64,000 nucleotides of DNA from Viridibacillus sp050279675 (GCF_050279675.1 NZ_JBNNUK010000001.1:186001-250000); one strand, 5' to 3'; positions 17,752 to 27,252 are shown, numbered from the stretch's first letter. The notes: generated by a model from the sequence alone, not told the origin. Translations and numbers: made by a program.

Positions 17752-18837
17752 TTATTGATTATTATTGTTATCTGATTTGTAGTTCGATTTATATCCAGAG
17801 CCTTCAGCATTATTTGTGTCTGCTGTATTATCTGTTTCACCTGAATCATCAACTAAGTTATTATCTGTTAGCCCAAGTTGAGTACGTAAGATATTTTGTG
17901 TTTCTGCTAATGCAGGCTCGTCTAATTGGTAGTAGTAAATACCAGTAGAAGTATCATCATTACCTTTAAGAGTCAATGATTCTACGTTTGGCATACCACC
18001 TTTAATGTATTCAAAGAATGATTTCATTTCATTAAAAGTCATATTTGTTTTCATGTTGTTACCAACAGCTTCAAGAATGTTATCGTATTTAGTAAATGAT
18101 GTAACGGAAGATGCTTTTTTCAGTATGGCAGCTAAAATCATTTGTTGGCGTTCACCACGTTGAATATCGCTATCTTGTTTACGTGTTCTTGCAAGCGCTA
18201 AGGCTTCACGACCATTAACCGTTTGTACACCAGGTTTTAAGTTAACTGTACGTTTATCATTTTCATCAAGTTCATGAAGTTCATATGGAACATCTACTTC
18301 AATGCCACCAAGAGCATCAACAATTTCGATAAATGCATCGAAATTTAAGCGGTAATAATAGTCAACAGGGACGTTTAATAAATTCTCTACAGTGTCAATT
18401 GTTGCATTCGTTCCTCCAAGATGTGCGTGCGTAATTTTATCTTTCTTGTCTACATTAGGAATATAAACATATGAGTCACGAGGAATACTTAGTAACTTTA
18501 CGGATTTTGATTTATTATTTAACGTTGCTAGTATTAATGCATCAGAACGGGAATGTTCTGAACCTTGACCGCGTTTTTCACTATCGTCGATACCGACAAA
18601 TAGAATCGAAACATTATCTGTCATTGGCTTGACGGCCGACTCACGTAAATCCGACTTTAAACGTGTATTGTCTTTGTCGTATGCATTATTTGCAGCTTGT
18701 TCTGCTTTTTTCGTTAACCAATATGCGTAGGTGCCAGTTGAGACAACCATAAGGGCAATCAGAATTAAAAAAGTGCGTATTATCAGTTTTTTCTTTGAGG
18801 GCTTCTTTTTTCTTTGGCCCGTTCTTAAATTAGTCAT
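17752..18837 (-). CDS. LCP family wall polymer ligase (LytR/TagU type), copy 2
   Basis: A 361-aa type II membrane protein: basic N-terminus (TGQRKKKPSKKK), one membrane helix near residues 25-45, then the LCP domain (VSILFVGIDDSE, RSDALILATLN, LSIPRDSYVYIP, DKITHAHLGG, LARTRKQDSDIQRGERQQ). It ends in a low-complexity Asn/Asp/Ser tail. The gene sits directly beside tagO as lytR does in B. subtilis, supporting a role in teichoic acid attachment. AGAGGAGA is well placed before the ATG. Functional overlap with the copy at 6.6 kb is likely. Confidence 0.92.
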   Translation of the reverse strand: MTNLRTGQRKKKPSKKKLIIRTFLILIALMVVSTGTYAYWLTKKAEQAANNAYDKDNTRLKSDLRESAVKPMTDNVSILFVGIDDSEKRGQGSEHSRSDALILATLNNKSKSVKLLSIPRDSYVYIPNVDKKDKITHAHLGGTNATIDTVENLLNVPVDYYYRLNFDAFIEIVDALGGIEVDVPYELHELDENDKRTVNLKPGVQTVNGREALALARTRKQDSDIQRGERQQMILAAILKKASSVTSFTKYDNILEAVGNNMKTNMTFNEMKSFFEYIKGGMPNVESLTLKGNDDTSTGIYYYQLDEPALAETQNILRTQLGLTDNNLVDDSGETDNTADTNNAEGSGYKSNYKSDNNNNQ

Positions 18838-18974
18838 ACACGATCTCCTCTAAATTAGGAATAAATGCTATATATAAATATTGGACGTATGGCGTATCCA
18901 AAAAGTTTTAAATGTAAATGTATAGCGAATTATATTATACTATGCATTTTTGTAACAGTAAAATTAAATTTACA

Positions 18975-19610
18975 TTACTGCTTGTCGAATTCTAAAAATT
19001 CTTTATTATTACAATTTAATTTACATTGTCCATTAGTCATTTCAATTATCCAATTCGTAAAGTTTTCTACTTCCTCCTTTGGTACAAAGGTATAAAAATC
19101 GACATCATCAGTATATTCAATGTTATCTAATATATAAGAAGAATTGCGAATAGCATTTTCTACTTTTCCTAACCATGTATAGCTAACGGAAACTTTCATC
19201 AAACTATGAAGGCGACGTTCCACCACTGTTGCAGCTTCAATTCCAACGGTAGTTGATTTGCCGTAAGCACGTACCAAACCACCAGCTCCCAATTTAATGC
19301 CCCCAAAGTAACGAGTTACTACAACAACAGTATCTTTTAAATTTTGTTTTTTCAATACTTCAAGCATAGGTACTCCGGCCGTACCACTAGGTTCACCATC
19401 ATCATTCGCTTTTTGAATTTGATCGTGTTCTCCAATTAGATAAGCTGAACAATTATGTGTTGCAGAATGATGCTCTTTTTTTATCTTATTTATAAATGTA
19501 ATGGCTTCTTCTTCAGAATCTGCTCGCCCGCAATGCGCGATAAATCTCGATTTTGAGATGATTATTTCAGCAGTTCCAAAGCTTTTTAGTGTATAATAGT
19601 TTTCTCTCAT
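18975..19610 (-). CDS. yvyE: YigZ/IMPACT family protein
   Basis: A 211-aa member of the UPF0029/IMPACT family. The N-terminal domain shows the signature HSATHNCSAYLIGE...NDDGEPSGTAGVPML and VTRYFGGIKLGAGGLVRAY (residues about 48-125); a small DUF1949-type ferredoxin-like domain follows. The biochemical role is not settled. AAGGAG is 6 nt before the ATG. It lies divergent from degS with a 181-bp gap, the same arrangement as in B. subtilis, which supports the yvyE name. Confidence 0.92.
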   Translation of the reverse strand: MRENYYTLKSFGTAEIIISKSRFIAHCGRADSEEEAITFINKIKKEHHSATHNCSAYLIGEHDQIQKANDDGEPSGTAGVPMLEVLKKQNLKDTVVVVTRYFGGIKLGAGGLVRAYGKSTTVGIEAATVVERRLHSLMKVSVSYTWLGKVENAIRNSSYILDNIEYTDDVDFYTFVPKEEVENFTNWIIEMTNGQCKLNCNNKEFLEFDKQ

Positions 19611-19791
19611 GGTAAACTCCTTAAATAAATCAATTTATTTTTGACATCTAGTTGACACGAAATTTTAATAAAAAAAAATCATAAAAATGCTATAATTAAC
19701 TTTGTGATACAGGAAAATAGGTTCATATATATAATTATAATATATGCTCATTACTTCTTCAAAATGTAGCACAATTTGTAAGGGGTTTGGT

Positions 19792-20946
19792 ATGGTGGGA
19801 GATAAAATTGATATAAAATCATTAGATTTAATTTTTAATCGAATGGTAAAAACAATAGACGAATCTAAAAGTGATATTTTTACGATCAGTGAACAGAGTA
19901 GACAAACATTTGAAGAAATGAAAATCGAACTGGAAGAAGTTCGTGAAAAAATCGCTGATGTAATCACTGAAAATGACATTTTAGAGACCAAAACGAAATT
20001 TGCCAGAGGAAGATTAGCGGAAGTATCAAAAAACTTCCAAACTTATTCTGAAGCAGAAATCCACAAAGCATACGATCAAGCAAATCAACTTCAAATACGT
20101 CATTCTGTTGTCCAAGCTGAAGAAAAGCAGCTACGTGAGAAAAGAGATGACCTAGAAAGAAGGATGCGCAATTTACTTGATACGATTGAAAAAGCAAATC
20201 ATCTCGTAAACCAAGTAAATGTCGTATTGAATTATTTGACCTTTGATTTGAAGCATGTCGGGCCAGCACTCGAAAATGCGAAGATGAAAGAAGACTTTAC
20301 GATAAAGATCATCGAAGCAACAGAAGATGAACGTAAACGTATTTCTCGAGAGATTCATGATGGACCTGCACAAATGTTAGCCAATGTATTACTTCGTACA
20401 GATTTAATCAATCGCACATACCAAGAACGAGGGGTAGAAAAAGCATTACAAGAAATACTACAATTAAAAGACATGGTGCGCGATGCATTACATGAAGTAA
20501 GACGCATTATTTACGATTTACGTCCAATGGCTTTAGATGACCTAGGTATAATTCCAACACTAAAGAAATATCTTTCTTCAGTTGAAGAGTATAATAAAGG
20601 TACTACAATCCATTTTCAATCAATGGGTGAGCAAAGAAGAATGGGGACAAATTATGAGGTAGCCATTTTTCGACTTGTACAAGAATGCGTAAATAACGCA
20701 ATAAAACATGGCAAAGCACTTGAAGTATGGGTTAAATTCGAATGGTTGGAAGAACATGCCAATATAACTATAAAGGATAATGGTGTAGGATTCGATACTA
20801 ATATTGTGAAAAAAAATTCATTCGGTTTAATTGGTATGCGCGAGCGAGTAGAATTACTCAGTGGAGAAATGGAAATGATTTCTGAGATTAATAATGGAAC
20901 TCGAATAATATTCAAAATTCCACTAAATCATGAACAAAAGAATTAA
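19792..20946 (+). CDS. degS: DegS sensor histidine kinase (cytoplasmic)
   Basis: A 384-aa soluble sensor kinase of the DegS-DegU two-component system, which tunes competence, motility and exoenzyme production. The N-terminal half is a long coiled-coil sensory region, with no membrane segment. The HisKA_3 box ERKRISREIHDGPAQ places the phosphorylated His at residue 189. The C-terminal ATPase has NNAIKHGKA and DNGVGFD. ATG at 19792 follows AAGGGG by 6 nt; the longer frame from 19744 lacks a ribosome site. degU follows after 26 bp. Confidence 0.96.
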   Translation: MVGDKIDIKSLDLIFNRMVKTIDESKSDIFTISEQSRQTFEEMKIELEEVREKIADVITENDILETKTKFARGRLAEVSKNFQTYSEAEIHKAYDQANQLQIRHSVVQAEEKQLREKRDDLERRMRNLLDTIEKANHLVNQVNVVLNYLTFDLKHVGPALENAKMKEDFTIKIIEATEDERKRISREIHDGPAQMLANVLLRTDLINRTYQERGVEKALQEILQLKDMVRDALHEVRRIIYDLRPMALDDLGIIPTLKKYLSSVEEYNKGTTIHFQSMGEQRRMGTNYEVAIFRLVQECVNNAIKHGKALEVWVKFEWLEEHANITIKDNGVGFDTNIVKKNSFGLIGMRERVELLSGEMEMISEINNGTRIIFKIPLNHEQKN

Positions 20947-20972
20947 AGTAGTATTAAATAGGAGGATTTTAT

Positions 20973-21647
20973 ATGACAAAAATAATAATAGTAGATGATC
21001 ACCAATTATTCCGTGAAGGAGTAAAACGTATTTTAGATTTTGAAGATACATTCGACGTAGTAGCAGAAGGCGATGACGGTACAGATGTTATCCAACTTTA
21101 TGAAGAGTATAATCCAGATGTTATATTAATGGATATTAATATGCCTCAAAAAAATGGTGTTGAAGCAACAGCTGAACTTTTAGAGAAATACGCTGATGCA
21201 AAAGTTATCATGCTTTCTATCCATGATGATGAATCATATGTATCACACGCATTAAAATCAGGTGCACTTGGTTATATGTTAAAAGAAATGGATGCTGACG
21301 AAATCGTTGAAGCGATCAAAATTGTAGCTTCTGGTGGTTCATACTTACATCCGAAAGTAACTAAAAACCTAGTTGCTGAGTACCGTCGTTTAAGCGAACG
21401 CGAAAACAAAGGTTCATTCCATCAAACTGAAATTCGTCGACCATTCCATTTATTAACTAAACGTGAATGTGAAGTATTGCAATTATTAACTGATGGTCAA
21501 AGTAACCGTGCAATTGGTGAAACTTTATTCATCTCAGAAAAAACAGTTAAAAACCACGTATCAAGCATTTTACAAAAAATGAACGTAAATGACCGTACAC
21601 AAGCTGTAGTGACAGCAATTAAAAACGGTTGGGTTGAAGTACGCTAA
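20973..21647 (+). CDS. degU: DegU response regulator
   Basis: A 224-aa NarL/FixJ-family regulator phosphorylated by DegS. The receiver domain (1-120) has the acidic pair DDH at 8-10, phosphoacceptor Asp54 in VILMDINMP and the conserved Lys in LGYMLKEMDADE. The C-terminal LuxR-type helix-turn-helix (about 160-220) reads LTKRECEVLQLLTDGQSNRA...SEKTVKNHVSSIL. AGGAGG precedes the ATG. In Bacillus it also drives comK priming and flagellar gene control, relevant to the comK, comF and flg genes in this window. Confidence 0.97.
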   Translation: MTKIIIVDDHQLFREGVKRILDFEDTFDVVAEGDDGTDVIQLYEEYNPDVILMDINMPQKNGVEATAELLEKYADAKVIMLSIHDDESYVSHALKSGALGYMLKEMDADEIVEAIKIVASGGSYLHPKVTKNLVAEYRRLSERENKGSFHQTEIRRPFHLLTKRECEVLQLLTDGQSNRAIGETLFISEKTVKNHVSSILQKMNVNDRTQAVVTAIKNGWVEVR

Positions 21648-21896
21648 TTGTTTAAAGCAATCAAGATGATGATAATCTAAATGACGCAAGTGAACATACC
21701 ATTGCATTACTTGTGCTAAATTATGAATTAGCCTATTATTAAAAGTGCAGTTCAACTTTGAACATTGCGCAATGTCAGAGCCTGCATTTAAAACTTGAAT
21801 AGTATTGGTCACTTTCTGCATTCTTATAATCTGCGATTAGCACTGCAAATTTATTTGCACGCATTCTATCATTATGTATTCGATGGTACCAAGCAC

Positions 21897-21939
21897 AACC
21901 CTGTTTCTCTTTGTCGAGAAGCGGGGTTTTGTGTTTTTT
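21897..21939 (+). terminator. Probable terminator downstream of degU
   Basis: AACCCTGTTTCTC pairs with GAGAAGCGGGGTT (one mismatch) and is followed by TTTTGTGTTTTTT. It lies 250 bp after degU. The gap 21648-22106 otherwise shows only a small palindrome (TGCAAAT/ATTTGCA near 21844) and no supported gene. Confidence 0.65.
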
Positions 21940-22106
21940 GCAACTTTCAACATGCGACAATCGTCATCTATTTGTAAATATTTTTTTAAAAGAAATAGTG
22001 TTTTCATCGATAAAAAGGATTACGCTATTAGTTGGAACTTTGAATAAAGCTATTAATTTTTATACAATATGCAAATGTGCTACAATATCCGCGGGAGGTT
22101 TTGGAA

Positions 22107-22754
22107 TTGATTATAAAAAAATGGTTGCTTGTCCCAGTATGTGCCTTATTATTAGTGGCATGTGGCAATGATGACAGCGCAACAAAAGAGAATACTGGTT
22201 CAGTCAATGATGGTGAGAACACAGCAACATCTAATGCTGTTGACCATAGTATTAAAGATAAAACTGAAAAAGAAACAAATGACGAAACTAAAACAGAAAA
22301 ATCAGCAGCAACAGAAGAAACAAACGAAGACGATCAAGAGATAGGATTTGAAATGGTAAATGGCGAAGTAGAAGCGGCTAAAAATGTTCCTGCTGAAGAA
22401 GAAAAAGCTCTCCTTCAAGCATTTGATGAATACATTGCTGCTTTAAATGCAGAAGACCTAGAGCGCTATAGCAAAACACTTTCAAAAAACCCTACAGGCT
22501 TCGATTTAGAAGAAGATGTAGAATATCAAAAGCTAAACTTTGAAAATTTCGATATAAAACATACAGCAAAAGACGTCCATGTAGTTCAATATGATGAAAA
22601 TGAAGCGCAACTTTTATCTCAAATAACTGTTGAAGTAGAATTAGAAAATGGCGAACCGTTTAAACAGGCAGCCAGAACAAACACTGTCTTTGTTAAAGAA
22701 GATGGCAAATGGCTAGTAACACGTGTTGCTGCTATTGGTGAAAAAATGGAATAA
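22107..22754 (+). CDS. Putative lipoprotein with NTF2-like C-terminal domain
   Basis: A 215-aa predicted lipoprotein: short signal peptide with lipobox LVAC at residues about 16-19, a Thr/Glu/Lys/Asn-rich linker to about residue 75, and a C-terminal alpha+beta domain (DEYIAALNAEDLERYSKTL ... VFVKEDGKWLVTRV) of the NTF2/SnoaL-like type. Function unknown. TTG at 22107 lies 8 nt after GGGAGG; translation from 22077 would place that ribosome site inside the gene and add residues before the signal peptide, so it is rejected. Own terminator. Confidence 0.85.
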   Translation: MIIKKWLLVPVCALLLVACGNDDSATKENTGSVNDGENTATSNAVDHSIKDKTEKETNDETKTEKSAATEETNEDDQEIGFEMVNGEVEAAKNVPAEEEKALLQAFDEYIAALNAEDLERYSKTLSKNPTGFDLEEDVEYQKLNFENFDIKHTAKDVHVVQYDENEAQLLSQITVEVELENGEPFKQAARTNTVFVKEDGKWLVTRVAAIGEKME

Positions 22755-22763
22755 GAAAAGTAG

Positions 22764-22796
22764 CAGCTACTAATTAGACAAGTAGCTGCTTTTTTA
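22764..22796 (+). terminator. Terminator of the lipoprotein gene
   Basis: GCAGCTACT/AGTAGCTGC stem followed by TTTTTT. Confidence 0.9.
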
Positions 22797-22914
22797 TTTT
22801 TTCGAAAATAAAAACGAATAATAGCGAAAAGTAACATTCTTTGTAAACACATTATTTATCATTTCACTTTCTTACGATATTAATATACTATTGAGGTAGG
22901 AGTGTGAACGATTT

Positions 22915-23757
22915 ATGACAACTGCCATCGTAACAGACAGTACAGCATACTTAACTAAAGCCGAGCGTGAACAATATAATATTCGCATGGTTCCATTAAG
23001 TGTTGTTATTAAACATGAAACATTTGAAGAAGAAGTAAACATAACAACTACTAACTTTTATGATAAAGTACGAAATGAAAATGAGCTTCCAAAGACGTCC
23101 CAACCACCAATTGGTACTTTTGTGACATTATTTGACGAGCTCTCGAAAGAATATGATGAAATTGTGGCTATACACTTATCAAGTGGTATTAGCGGTACAT
23201 ATCAAGGCGCTTTACAAGCTGGAGAAATGGTCCAAGACATTGATGTCTATGGATTTGACAGTGAAATTTCATGTGCTGTTCAAGGATTATATGTATTGAA
23301 AGCTGGCGAAATGGCCAAAGACGGTGCATCAGCGAAAGAAATTTTAGAAGCTCTTGAAGAAATGCGTAAAACAATGCGAGCTTATTTCATGGTAGACGAT
23401 CTGGCTCATTTACAAAGAGGCGGTCGCTTATCAGCAGCTCAAGCTCTAATAGGTGGACTTTTACAAGTTAAACCAATACTACATTTTGAAAACAAAGTCA
23501 TCGTACCCTTCGAAAAAATTCGTACACGTAAACGTGCCCTTAAACGAGTAGAGGACATGCTCAGTGAAGACGCAGCGAAATACGATCAACTTGATGCAGT
23601 AGTAATACACGGTAACTGTGAAAATGAAGCGAAAGAATGGATGGCAACTTTGCAAGATAGATTCCCAAATGTTAACGTCAAATTAAGCTATTTTGGACCA
23701 GTTATTGGAACCCACCTTGGTGAAGGCTCTATGGGTCTTGGTTGGGTAAAAAAATAA
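22915..23757 (+). CDS. DegV family fatty-acid-binding protein (FakB type)
   Basis: A 280-aa cytosolic protein of the DegV/FakB family, which holds a fatty acid so that FakA can phosphorylate it for phospholipid synthesis. Landmarks: IVTDSTAYLT at the N-terminus, PKTSQPPIGTF, HLSSGISGTYQGA near residue 82, DLAHLQRGGRLSAAQALIGG near residue 160 and the C-terminal GPVIGTHLGEGSMGLGW. The position between degSU and comFA matches the B. subtilis yviA/fakB gene. The spacing from AGGAG to ATG is long (about 12 nt), so initiation may be weak. Confidence 0.93.
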   Translation: MTTAIVTDSTAYLTKAEREQYNIRMVPLSVVIKHETFEEEVNITTTNFYDKVRNENELPKTSQPPIGTFVTLFDELSKEYDEIVAIHLSSGISGTYQGALQAGEMVQDIDVYGFDSEISCAVQGLYVLKAGEMAKDGASAKEILEALEEMRKTMRAYFMVDDLAHLQRGGRLSAAQALIGGLLQVKPILHFENKVIVPFEKIRTRKRALKRVEDMLSEDAAKYDQLDAVVIHGNCENEAKEWMATLQDRFPNVNVKLSYFGPVIGTHLGEGSMGLGWVKK

Positions 23758-23768
23758 AGTAAATGACT

Positions 23769-23800
23769 AACCTCCTTACAAAATGTAGGGTGGTTTTTTT
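23769..23800 (+). terminator. Terminator of the degV gene
   Basis: AACCTCCTTAC pairs with GTAGGGTGGTT (one G-T pair), followed by a T run. Confidence 0.85.
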
Positions 23801-23891
23801 GTGGATTTGGAACTTTATAATGGGTACTTGCAAACACATATAAATAATTGTAAAATAAATCCAAATACAACCCCTAGTAAGGAGTCAATAT

Positions 23892-25331
23892 TTGCGAAAA
23901 CGATTATTCAAGCAACGAAACAAATTCTGTCGTTATGTAGGTGCCTTAGAAAATCCGTCCTTACGCGACTTTCTAACAGGGCGTATTTGGCTACGTGAAC
24001 ATTCCCCCTTTTCAGATGAGCTAATCACCCAACACATCCAACTTGGCTACATCACTACTCTCCCTGGTGTGCAGAAAAACGCCAAAATGAAATCTCGATT
24101 TAAGCGTATGAACTACACATGTAATCGATGTGCAAACAACAATCCAAATCTATTTGTAACCTATTATTGTGCAGCTTGTGAGCAAACTTGTGTCTATTGT
24201 AGACATTGCATCAGGATGGGGCGTGTCAGTAGTTGCTCGGATCTCATAAGATGGATCGGACCAACACCTAGAAAATCAATTAAACACCAATTCTCATGGA
24301 CAGGCACCTTTACACCTTATCAGCAAAAGGCTTCGAAAGAACTTATTGAAAGTATAAATGCAAACCGACCTCATCTAATCCATGCGGTTTGTGGTGCTGG
24401 GAAGACAGAGATCCTATTTCCAGCTATTTACGAATGTTTAAAGGAAGGAAAACGAATTGCTATCGCTACGCCTCGAACCGATGTCGTATTAGAGCTAGCA
24501 CCGCGTATTCAACAAGTTTTCCCAAAGACAAAAACACAAGCACTCTACGGTGATGCAGATGTCGACAAGAATTACGCCCCGATTATTATTGCGACGACAC
24601 ACCAGCTTTACCGTTTTGAGGATGCTTTTGATACAATCATTGTCGATGAAGCCGATGCATTCCCATACACGCATGATGAAACTTTACAACTAGCGGTTAT
24701 TAAAGCTAAAAAAAGTGATGTACCCATTATGTACGTGACAGCAACGCCATCAGAAAAACTAATCAATCAAATACAAAAACAACAGGGTGGCTATTCATTT
24801 ATTCCTAGAAGATATCATGGGCATCTACTACCAGTGCCACGTTATGAATCGTTGTGGCGATACTCAAAACAAATTGAATCGACAAGACTACCCAAAAGAC
24901 TTATTCAATGGACAAAAAAACAGCTCCAAGAAAATAAACCTTTTCTCATATTCTTTCCAACTATCGCTCTAATGGAAAAGGCCATCCCGTTATTTCAGCA
25001 ATTGGAACCAAGCATTCAAGCTGTTCATGCAGAAGACCCAAATCGAAAAGAAAAGGTGTTAGAGCTCCGTGCAAAAAAAGTGAGGGGATTATTAACAACA
25101 ACCATTTTAGAACGCGGTATCACAATACCTAACGTACAAGTGGCGGTAGTAGGAGCAGAAAGTGGTATCTTCACTTCAAGTGCACTCATTCAAATAGGAG
25201 GAAGAGTTGGACGCTCTTTCGACTGCCCAACAGGTGATCTTGTCTTCTTTCACCACGGTATCTCTGTTGAAATGGACCGAGCCACAAAAGAAATTAAACG
25301 TCTCAATAATACGGAGCTAATAACAATATGA
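23892..25331 (+). CDS. comFA: ComFA DNA uptake ATPase (DEAD-like helicase)
   Basis: A 479-aa membrane-associated ATPase needed for import of transforming DNA. An N-terminal zinc-binding region has four CxxC-type pairs (CNRCANNN; CAACEQTCVYCRHC, residues about 78-107). The helicase core follows with Walker A GAGKTE, Walker B DEADAF, motif III TATPSE and motif VI GGRVGRS. The start is TTG with AAGGAG 7 nt upstream. It overlaps comFC by 4 bp (ATGA-type coupling). comFB, present between them in B. subtilis, is missing. Confidence 0.95.
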   Translation: MRKRLFKQRNKFCRYVGALENPSLRDFLTGRIWLREHSPFSDELITQHIQLGYITTLPGVQKNAKMKSRFKRMNYTCNRCANNNPNLFVTYYCAACEQTCVYCRHCIRMGRVSSCSDLIRWIGPTPRKSIKHQFSWTGTFTPYQQKASKELIESINANRPHLIHAVCGAGKTEILFPAIYECLKEGKRIAIATPRTDVVLELAPRIQQVFPKTKTQALYGDADVDKNYAPIIIATTHQLYRFEDAFDTIIVDEADAFPYTHDETLQLAVIKAKKSDVPIMYVTATPSEKLINQIQKQQGGYSFIPRRYHGHLLPVPRYESLWRYSKQIESTRLPKRLIQWTKKQLQENKPFLIFFPTIALMEKAIPLFQQLEPSIQAVHAEDPNRKEKVLELRAKKVRGLLTTTILERGITIPNVQVAVVGAESGIFTSSALIQIGGRVGRSFDCPTGDLVFFHHGISVEMDRATKEIKRLNNTELITI

Positions 25332-25930
25332 ATATGATTTGTTATCTATGTTCAAAGCCTTTAATAAGACGATTAACGTGGAAGCAACTGATTATGTATG
25401 AACAGCAAGCAGTCATTTGTCCTACTTGCTATAGTAAATTTGAGCTTGTTAAGCCCGAGGAACAAAAGTCTCCTGATATCCAAGCAATATTTCATTATAA
25501 TGAAGCGATGAAAGACTTCCTTCATCAATATAAGTTTTTTAAAGATATGGTGTTAAAGGATGTATTTAGGTCTGAAATTGCTAAAGTACTGAAAAAAACT
25601 GACGCTGTTATTGTGCCAATTCCAATGCATCCAGAAAAAATAAAAACACGCACATTTGCCCATATTGATGAATTATTGAAAGCGGCTGGCATACCCTATA
25701 CACATTTACTAGAGAAAATGTCAATTGAATCCCAATCATCTAAATCAAAAGTGGAACGTGAACAAAGCGCTCAGTTATTTCAATTAAAATCGAATAGTAT
25801 AATTGAAAATCGACCACATATTTTAATAGATGATATAGTGACAACTGGGACCACTTTAAAACATGCCAAAGCGATACTCACTGCGGCTGGAGCACCTTCC
25901 GTAAAAGCATTTACCCTAATTCAAGGTTAG
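25328..25930 (+). CDS. comFC: ComFC phosphoribosyltransferase-like competence protein
   Basis: A 200-aa protein of the ComF family. Four cysteines in two CxxC pairs (CYLCSK, CPTCYSK) form an N-terminal zinc site, and the C-terminal part has the PRPP-binding signature ILIDDIVTTGTTLKHA (about residues 165-180). It works with ComFA in natural transformation. Translationally coupled to comFA by a 4-bp overlap. Confidence 0.95.
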   Translation: MNMICYLCSKPLIRRLTWKQLIMYEQQAVICPTCYSKFELVKPEEQKSPDIQAIFHYNEAMKDFLHQYKFFKDMVLKDVFRSEIAKVLKKTDAVIVPIPMHPEKIKTRTFAHIDELLKAAGIPYTHLLEKMSIESQSSKSKVEREQSAQLFQLKSNSIIENRPHILIDDIVTTGTTLKHAKAILTAAGAPSVKAFTLIQG

Positions 25931-26057
25931 TCATAAAGATACAAAAAATCGTACGATTCTTTACAAACTCCCTGTCTTTTATAAATTTTAGGTTGATTTT
26001 ACCGCCAATATAACTAGTATATTAAGTAGAAGAATTTAAATTCCAGGGGGTAAGAAC

Positions 26058-26480
26058 ATGGGTGAATTGCGAAGTTGTCCAAAATGTGGGGACTTTTATA
26101 ACTATACTGGCATTAGAGAAGTTTGCGGAAAATGTGCACAAGATGAAGAGAAAATGTACGAGGTTGTATACCGTTTCTTACGCAAACGCGATAATCGATC
26201 AGCTACAGTTGAGCAAATTGTCGAAGCTACAGGTGTAGAAGAGGACTTACTACATAAATGGGTAAGGAAAGGTCGCTTGCAACCAGCTATGTTCCCAAAC
26301 CTAGGTTATCCTTGTGACAGCTGCGGAGCTCTAACGACAAAAGGCAAGCTCTGCATTAAATGCCAAAGCGAACTAAAGTCCGAACTCAATAAATTCGAAG
26401 CAGCACGCGAATTTAGATCAAGCGTAGAAGACTCAGACCGAGCTACTTACTATGCCGACGCGAATAAGAAAAAGCAATAG
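26058..26480 (+). CDS. yvyF: YvyF-type flagellar operon zinc-ribbon protein
   Basis: A 140-aa protein of the TIGR03826/YvyF family, always found beside flgM in Bacillales. It has an N-terminal zinc ribbon (CPKCGDFYN...CGKCAQ), a winged-helix-like middle (ATVEQIVEATGVEEDLLHKWVRKG) and a second ribbon (CDSCGALTTKGKLCIKC). Function unknown; a link to motility regulation is inferred from position. A GGGGG ribosome site precedes the ATG. Here the tandem repeat array separates it from flgM. Confidence 0.9.
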   Translation: MGELRSCPKCGDFYNYTGIREVCGKCAQDEEKMYEVVYRFLRKRDNRSATVEQIVEATGVEEDLLHKWVRKGRLQPAMFPNLGYPCDSCGALTTKGKLCIKCQSELKSELNKFEAAREFRSSVEDSDRATYYADANKKKQ

Positions 26481-26486
26481 AGTATA

Positions 26487-26521
26487 AATCTTCGCATACT
26501 TAGTATGTGGGGATTTTTTTG
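26487..26521 (+). terminator. Terminator after yvyF
   Basis: AATCTTCGCATACT pairs with AGTATGTGGGGATT and is followed by seven T. It separates yvyF from the repeat array and flgM. Confidence 0.88.
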
Positions 26522-26556
26522 TTTGGGGGTTATTTTGTTTTTGAGTTAGGGAGCTG

Positions 26557-27065
26557 GTGAGTAGGGCCAAAGCGAGAGCGAGTAGGGCCAAAGCGGTAGT
26601 GAGTAGCGAGTAGCGCCAAAGCGAGAGCGAGTAGTGCCAAAACGGGAGCGAGTAGGGCCAAAGCGGGAGCGAGTAGTGCCAAAGCGGGAGCGAGTAGCGC
26701 CAAAGCGAGAGTGAGTAGGGCCAAAGCGAGAGCGAGTAGCGCCAAGCGAGAGTGAGTAGCGCCAAGCGAGAGTGAGTAGCGCCAAGCGAGAGTGAGTAGC
26801 GCCAAGCGAGAGTGAGTAGTGCCAAAGCGGGAGTGAGTAGGGCCAAAGCGGGAGCGAGTAGCGCCAAAACGGGAGTGGGTAGTGCCAAAGCGGGAGCGAG
26901 TAGCGCCAAAGCGGGAGTGAGAAGCGCCAAAGCGAGAGCGAGTAGTGCCAAAGCGAGAGCGAGAAGCGCCAAAACGAGAGCGAGTAGCGCCAAAGCGGGA
27001 GTGAGTAGGGCCAAAGCGGGAGTGAGTAGTGCCAAGCTAGGGTGAGAAGCGCCAAACCAAGAGCG
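26557..27065. repeat. 21-bp tandem repeat array of about 24 units
   Basis: About 24 head-to-tail units with plus-strand core GAGTAGYGCCAAAGCGRGA, total period 21 bp. Units vary at a few fixed positions (C/T/G before GCC, A/G in GRGA). Four successive units near 26734-26813 lack one A and are 20 bp long, so the array does not keep a reading frame. Open frames exist on both strands only because the unit has no stop codons; no ribosome site starts them. The array lies between the yvyF terminator and the flgM promoter region. Its edges decay gradually, most clearly at 27030-27080. Confidence 0.93.
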
Positions 27066-27184
27066 ACCAACCCCAAACAAACATCACCGAAAATGTCCGT
27101 CAAATACCCTCCCACAAATAAGGCATATAGCACTAGCAATTAAAAAACAGATTAGGATGTCTTTCGCTTTTATTACAAAATACT

Positions 27185-27210
27185 TAACATCGATATAAAC
27201 TAACCGAAAT
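27185..27210 (+). promoter_or_regulatory. Weak sigma-D-like promoter before flgM
   Basis: TAAC-N14-ACCGAAAT, compared with the consensus TAAA-N15-GCCGATAA. Several mismatches make this tentative; flgM has a sigma-D promoter in B. subtilis. Confidence 0.35.
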
Positions 27211-27252
27211 AATGAATATATAAAAGGAACGATTGAGAGGAGGCCATTCTAT

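Noticed and set aside
21570..21977. Small overlapping frames on both strands between degU and the lipoprotein gene
   Set aside because: No ribosome sites, mutual overlap and no recognisable motif; the region contains a terminator.
23757..23891. ComK box before comFA
   Set aside because: No AAAA-N5-TTTT pair could be placed with proper spacing in the short upstream region by eye, so no site is claimed.
26433..27139. Long open frames on both strands across the 21-bp repeat (up to 215 aa, Ala/Leu-rich repeats)
   Set aside because: The frames are open only because the repeat unit lacks stop codons. There is no ribosome site, the 20-bp units shift the frame, and composition is that of the DNA repeat.
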